A stretch of DNA of 64,000 nt from Brevibacillus antibioticus (lineage in GTDB: Bacteria; Bacillota; Bacilli; Brevibacillales; Brevibacillaceae), in assembly GCF_005217615.1 (NCBI RefSeq), contig NZ_SZNK01000001.1:2003501-2067500 (forward strand), given 5' to 3'. The translations under genes were made by a program, and so were the position numbers. How positions within the stretch are numbered: the first letter of the stretch is position 1; every line of letters starts with the position of its first letter. The notes under the pieces are model-generated. The model did not search any database. It was not told where the DNA came from and was given only the letters and a program-made list of their open reading frames with translations. This document shows, in pieces, positions 60,590 through 64,000 of the stretch.

Positions 60590-61072
60590 AACTCCTCAAA
60601 ACACGGACGCTCTCGCTTTATTGAATAGCGTACAATCGCGTGGCGATATCCCATTAAAAATTGTCATACGATTATATCGTATGCACATCCTATTATGCCT
60701 ATGAGATTGAGGGATTTACAAGTCGAAAGCGAACATGCAAACAATAAAAAAAGTCCCTTCCATTTAAGAAGGGAACTTTTTTCAGCCTGATAGGAAAACG
60801 CGATAAGCACTATAGCTACAACAGGCGGAAGTCTAAATTGAGCAGCTAGTCCCTCCGCTCCGATACCTGCAGATAACGCTTTACCTATCTTTGCAGCCTT
60901 ACTTGCACCTACGTATGTTGTTGAATTCTTTGAACGGCAATCTAAATTCGAATTTGTATATTTCCTCCGACCATGTTCCCTTTTTTAATTTCAAGAAGGT
61001 ACCGCTATCTGAGAGTATCCACTTCATAGAAAAACTGTAGTTAAAGCAACAGATAGTAACGATTTAGCAATT
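60590..61072. other. intergenic region with terminator and possible peptide remnant
   Basis: Contains a terminator-like hairpin (AAGTCCCTT/AAGGGAACTT, 60745-60782) with A/T tracts on both sides. On the minus strand, 60770-60950 reads a glycine/alanine-rich frame (SKAAKIGKALSAGIGAEGLA) that ends near that terminator but lacks a start codon or ribosome site. I regard it as a decayed small peptide gene at most. Confidence 0.35.
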
Positions 61073-61258
61073 CTATCTTCTTTCACTCTTCTTGCTTCTA
61101 TCTTTATTATCCAGATAAATAATCCCAAAAGCCACCACAACTGTGAGGACTACAACAATCCTTCTGTTAATTCCCATGCTAACGTCAAGATCGAAAAAAC
61201 TGACAGCTGACAACACCAGAAGTAAGACCAAAAGAATTTTTCTGATAATATTACTCAC
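61073..61258 (-). CDS. two-helix small membrane protein
   Basis: A 61-residue protein with two hydrophobic segments (about 6-24 and 33-50) and a charged C-terminus DNKDRSKKSERR. GAGGTGAG precedes the ATG, supporting translation. No family recognised. Confidence 0.6.
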   Translation of the reverse strand: MSNIIRKILLVLLLVLSAVSFFDLDVSMGINRRIVVVLTVVVAFGIIYLDNKDRSKKSERR

Positions 61259-61690
61259 CTCAAATCATCGTTCTCTTACTCACAATAATGGTAACCTCCT
61301 GAAAACATTGTAAAAAATTGTCGGTGAAAATATAAAATTTTGTAAAATCACGAAGTATTAGTATGAATTTGTTCCCGCAAGTATCTATACATATGCGTTA
61401 CCACGGGCCAATAAAAATAGTACCTTGCCGTTGCATACTCCGTCTTCTGACTTGAATGGAAGCGAGCAAATCCCTGACAGCAACTAGTGCTCTTTGCCTT
61501 GCACGCTTATTCCTCCTTCCCCTTTTAAACAAAAATAAAGCTCTACCAAAGAGCTTTTCCTAGAAACCCATCGTTTTCTCCCCATTCGATGTGTAATTTA
61601 CATATGATAATCATTCTCAAATTGTAGCGTTTGGAGGAAAATTCTACTATGATATTGGCAATAGTGGTTTAATTTAGCAAGAGAGGTGAT
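61259..61690. other. intergenic region, mostly empty
   Basis: No open frame with a ribosome site. It holds a hairpin AAGCTCT/AGAGCTT (61538-61556) with a T-rich tail on the minus strand and the Fur-box-like site listed separately. Confidence 0.4.
61605..61619. promoter_or_regulatory. Fur-box-like site
   Basis: TGATAATCATTCTCA matches the Bacillus 7-1-7 Fur consensus TGATAAT-N-ATTATCA with one mismatch, 78 bp before the start of the gene at 61697. Confidence 0.6.
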
Positions 61691-61696
61691 GTGCTT

Positions 61697-62521
61697 ATGC
61701 TAGATTTAGCAAGTCCTGTATGGGGTAAGCTACATGGTCCTTATGGTTTGTCTGATCGCGTCCCAGCGCTCATCGAACATATTCAGGACGACTATTTTTC
61801 CGAAGAAAAAGAAGAATTGTATTGGGAGCTTCTGTATCATCAAAATACGATTTATCCATGTACATATGCTGCAGTCCCCTATTTAGTAGAGATCGCTTTA
61901 AAAACAGAGAACCCTGGTATTCTATTGGACATCTTTATAACCTGCGGCATTTTCGAGGCCAGTAGCGAAAATACGACTCAAATGGGTGTGCCATCAGAGT
62001 TTTTACGAGATCACACACCATTATTAGATCAAGAGACCATAAGAGAGATCTATCGTGATTACCGCTGTGCCATTCAATCACTGACAGAGCAGACAGAATC
62101 AATCCTTCACCTAGCACGGATGGAAGAGCATAATGCAGACAAGCACTACATACTGGCTGCGGACGCTGCGTTTCGTGGGGACAAAGACATTGCCAACATG
62201 CTCCTCACCTTTTCAGAGGGAGACGAATATGTAACGGTGTGCCCGACGTGCGACCAGTCTATCTACTTATGGCCTGATGAGGAAGAGGAGATTTTGTTCG
62301 CTTATGAAGACGATCCTGTTGCTCATGGTACAGCGAAACGATTCTCAATCATCGCCAAAAAACCGGACATGACAAATGACAGCGGACTACAGAAATTATA
62401 CCAACGTGCACTTGAGATTGGGGATAAAAAGCTGCTTGCCCATCTTCCTTATCTTGCTGGTGAATTGAACTGCTGCTCATGCGAGACCCCTATCCATGTT
62501 TGGACGGGACTTTTTCCATAA
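61697..62521 (+). CDS. HEAT-like protein with two CxxC knuckles, immunity-like
   Basis: A 274-residue protein; ATG at 61697 after GAGAGGTGAT. N-terminal WGKLHGPYGLSDRVPALIEH and LLYHQNTIYPCTYAAVPYLV resemble a widespread family of HEAT-repeat-like proteins, common in Actinobacteria and often placed near polymorphic toxins. The second half has CPTCDQSIYLWP (near 182) and CCSCETPIHVW (near 262), which could form a zinc site. No toxin gene is adjacent. Function unknown; a Fur-box-like site upstream hints at metal-linked control (inference). Confidence 0.65.
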   Translation: MLDLASPVWGKLHGPYGLSDRVPALIEHIQDDYFSEEKEELYWELLYHQNTIYPCTYAAVPYLVEIALKTENPGILLDIFITCGIFEASSENTTQMGVPSEFLRDHTPLLDQETIREIYRDYRCAIQSLTEQTESILHLARMEEHNADKHYILAADAAFRGDKDIANMLLTFSEGDEYVTVCPTCDQSIYLWPDEEEEILFAYEDDPVAHGTAKRFSIIAKKPDMTNDSGLQKLYQRALEIGDKKLLAHLPYLAGELNCCSCETPIHVWTGLFP

Positions 62522-62526
62522 ACAGC

Positions 62527-62558
62527 AAAAAGGCCTCCGCTAATGCCGTGGCCTTTTT
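62527..62558. terminator. bidirectional terminator
   Basis: AAAAAGGCC/GGCCTTTTT stem between convergent genes, T-tract on both strands. Confidence 0.88.
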
Positions 62559-62561
62559 GCT

Positions 62562-63041
62562 TTACGTTGCAGATACATCTGCCAAGGAGCCTTTCGTTGC
62601 TTGTAACAAGCCCTCTACTGCTATCTCGATCTGGACGCCAATGTTTCCGCCACTGACGATGATCGTCTCTAACGATTGTGCTCGTTGATCGATCACCGTC
62701 GGGAACAATTTCTTCATTCCGACTGGCGAACATCCACCACGAATATAGCCAGACACCTTGGTAATCTCTTTCACGGGTATCATCTCAATCTTCTTCTCGC
62801 CGACTGCTTTCGCCGCTTTTTTGAGATCAAGCTCAGCTTCAACAGGAATGACAAACACATAATACGCTTTGCTCGTCCCTTGCGAAATCAATGTTTTATA
62901 AACAACGTTCTCTTCGCATCCGATCTTTTGGGCAACAGCGATTCCGTCGATTTTCCCATCATCCGTTGCATATGTCAGCATGGTGTATGCGATTTTTTCT
63001 TTATCCAATATCCGCATCGCATTCGTTTTTCCTTGCTTCAC
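62562..63041 (-). CDS. ybaK: Cys-tRNA(Pro) deacylase YbaK
   Basis: A 159-residue YbaK/ProX-type editing enzyme that removes cysteine wrongly loaded on tRNA-Pro. GTG start after GGAGGTGG. Key segments: VYKTLISQGTSKAYYVFVIP with the catalytic Lys near 48, KKIEMIPVKEITKVSGYIRG and GCSPVGMKKLFPTVID, plus ETIIVSGGNIGVQIEI. Length normal; monocistronic. Confidence 0.93.
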   Translation of the reverse strand: MKQGKTNAMRILDKEKIAYTMLTYATDDGKIDGIAVAQKIGCEENVVYKTLISQGTSKAYYVFVIPVEAELDLKKAAKAVGEKKIEMIPVKEITKVSGYIRGGCSPVGMKKLFPTVIDQRAQSLETIIVSGGNIGVQIEIAVEGLLQATKGSLADVSAT

Positions 63042-63113
63042 ACCATTCCACCTCCGCTACACGCTGGTCAATAAAATATAATCTATCTTAGGGGATGGCG
63101 TTCTACTTTTCAA

Positions 63114-63148
63114 TTGAAAAAAGAGAGACTCCTCAAGAATCTCTCTTT
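63114..63148 (-). terminator. terminator of the 63164-63454 gene
   Basis: AAAGAGAGA/TCTCTCTTT stem (63120-63148), TTTTCAATT tail on the minus strand. Confidence 0.7.
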
Positions 63149-63163
63149 CTTCACTAGACTCTA

Positions 63164-63454
63164 TTACGATGATCGAGTCATAGGCTTTTTCATCATATTG
63201 ACGTATTGTACCACATACAAATACTGCTGCGTTAACAATTCCGCATCCGCTTTTACTTCCTGCAAATAGCGATTACCCTCCACCTGTAGGTCTTCGATCA
63301 ATGAGGCGAGGAAGCTCATATCGTACTCGGTCGCGAGCTCTTCCAGCCTTTTCAGCTCCTGCAAATCTTGCCTGTCAAGCTTATGGATTCCTTTGAGTAA
63401 CAAGCGTTCCTGCCATTCCGTCAGCTTTTCGGTAAAGGAATATAACTCCTCCAT
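63164..63454 (-). CDS. helical protein of unknown function
   Basis: A 96-residue, mostly alpha-helical, charged protein (FTEKLTEWQERLLLKGIHKL and DLQELKRLEELATEYDMSFL). No family recognised. It follows the large gene cut by the right edge by 24 bases and probably shares its operon. Confidence 0.6.
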   Translation of the reverse strand: MEELYSFTEKLTEWQERLLLKGIHKLDRQDLQELKRLEELATEYDMSFLASLIEDLQVEGNRYLQEVKADAELLTQQYLYVVQYVNMMKKPMTRSS

Positions 63455-63478
63455 GATTTTATGTCCACTCCCTCACCA

Positions 63479-64000
63479 CTATAGGTCTAACTTAAAGCTC
63501 GTCAGCGATTTGCCCTGCATGATGCTGATCGGATAAAGCCCATCTCCTTCTTTTTGCACAAGTAAATACACTTCGCGCAACTCTAGCAGCCGCTTGTTTT
63601 GTTCGAGATGACGTATATTGCGGGCGAATTCCCCCTGATAGGAAATGCTCAATTGGAGGGAATGACATTGCTCGTCTTCGATCGTCAAAATCAACTGTTG
63701 CGTCTTCTGATCGAAATCAACTTCGTTGAACCTGTTCGCTTTCAATAGAAATACCGAGTCCAACGCAGTTTCAAACATATCGCCTGCCGCGTCCTTCCAG
63801 TCACTTGACCAGTCGCGAACGAACACCTTGCCGAGATCCAGGTCTTCGATATTGTCCCTGGGAACGATGGTTAGCCGCGTTTCTTCACTGGAAGACAAGC
63901 GCTGCTCCCGATTCGTCTTCGCCTGTGTCAGGATGACCTGTGAATGAGAGAGCTCCTCCATGGAGATCAACCCGCCCCAAGGTACCTTGCCTTTATAGCT
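63479..64000 (-). CDS. C-terminal part of a larger unknown protein, 5' end outside the window
   Basis: The frame is open to the right edge (upstream residues SYKGKVPWGGLI join MEELSHSQVILTQ), so the ATG at 63961 is unlikely to be the start. About 173 residues are visible: a mixed alpha/beta sequence with FVRDWSSDWKDAAGDMFETA and LQLSISYQGEFARNIRHLEQ. It may be the tail of a SWIM-zinc-finger-like protein, but that is a weak impression. Confidence 0.6.
   Translation of the reverse strand, partial: SYKGKVPWGGLISMEELSHSQVILTQAKTNREQRLSSSEETRLTIVPRDNIEDLDLGKVFVRDWSSDWKDAAGDMFETALDSVFLLKANRFNEVDFDQKTQQLILTIEDEQCHSLQLSISYQGEFARNIRHLEQNKRLLELREVYLLVQKEGDGLYPISIMQGKSLTSFKLDL

Noticed and set aside
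60770-60950. Gly/Ala-rich minus-strand frame, possible bacteriocin-like peptide
   Set aside because: No ATG, GTG or TTG start with a ribosome site in frame; the frame continues through the terminator hairpin.
1-64000. CRISPR arrays, rRNA, tRNA, prophage
   Set aside because: No regularly spaced repeats, no tRNA cloverleaf-like sequences, no rRNA sequence and no phage structural genes were seen on reading both strands.

Overview
The window looks like chromosomal DNA of a Brevibacillus-type member of the Bacillales (Paenibacillaceae). This is an inference from gene content and style: strong AGGAGG-type ribosome sites, GTG/TTG/ATT starts, a GlnK-GlnL/glsA-glnT glutamine cluster, gltC divergent from a glutamate synthase gene, a sigma-54 controlled 2-oxoacid dehydrogenase operon, and a ytm/yxe-like sulfur salvage locus. 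There are no rRNA or tRNA genes, no CRISPR array and no prophage. One IS200/IS605 element and several gene remnants are present.

Layout. 1-10 kb: P-loop kinase (cut by the edge), a conserved unknown gene, selO, an SRPBCC-ArsR pair, a DHH phosphoesterase, an ABC-F ribosome protection gene behind a clear transcription attenuator, a secreted repeat protein, a catechol-dioxygenase-like VOC protein and a YdhK-like lipoprotein. 9.9-10.9 kb: decayed hxlR and ywrO-like genes and a VOC gene. 11-17.5 kb: E3-E2-E1beta-E1alpha operon read from a -24/-12 promoter, with its divergent PAS-AAA+-Fis activator. 18-25 kb: sugar ABC transporter, oxidoreductase, isomerase and LacI regulator. 25-28 kb: SDR/MarR and hydrolase/TetR pairs around a hydroxymethyltransferase remnant. 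28-33 kb: glnL-glnK and divergent glsA-glnT, with a TTTTGT-N4-TTTTGT box between them. 33-37 kb: the Pnkp-Hen1 RNA repair operon. 37-42 kb: enoyl-CoA hydratase, 6-phosphogluconate dehydrogenase, an IS200/IS605 element and rpiR. 42-50 kb: a glycine-zipper protein, a large toxin-like nuclease, glutamate synthase large subunit and gltC.

50.4-60 kb is the most unusual part. A ten-gene minus-strand operon runs glutaredoxin-like protein, MetN-MetI-MetQ, FMN monooxygenase, M20 deacylase, a second MetN-MetI-MetQ, and a GNAT acetyltransferase. It faces a divergent luciferase-like monooxygenase gene. The enzyme set matches the acetylate-oxidise-deacetylate logic of S-alkylcysteine salvage (YtmI/YtmO/YtnI/YtnJ/YtnL and Yxe proteins of B. 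subtilis). Both divergent transcripts begin with the same small hairpin (GA/A internal loop, tetraloop, covarying stems), whose 3' strand is also the first strand of an intrinsic terminator. This looks like a shared antitermination switch that I do not recognise.

60-64 kb holds small membrane proteins, a HEAT-like protein with two CxxC knuckles downstream of a Fur-box-like site, ybaK and two unknown genes, the last cut by the edge.
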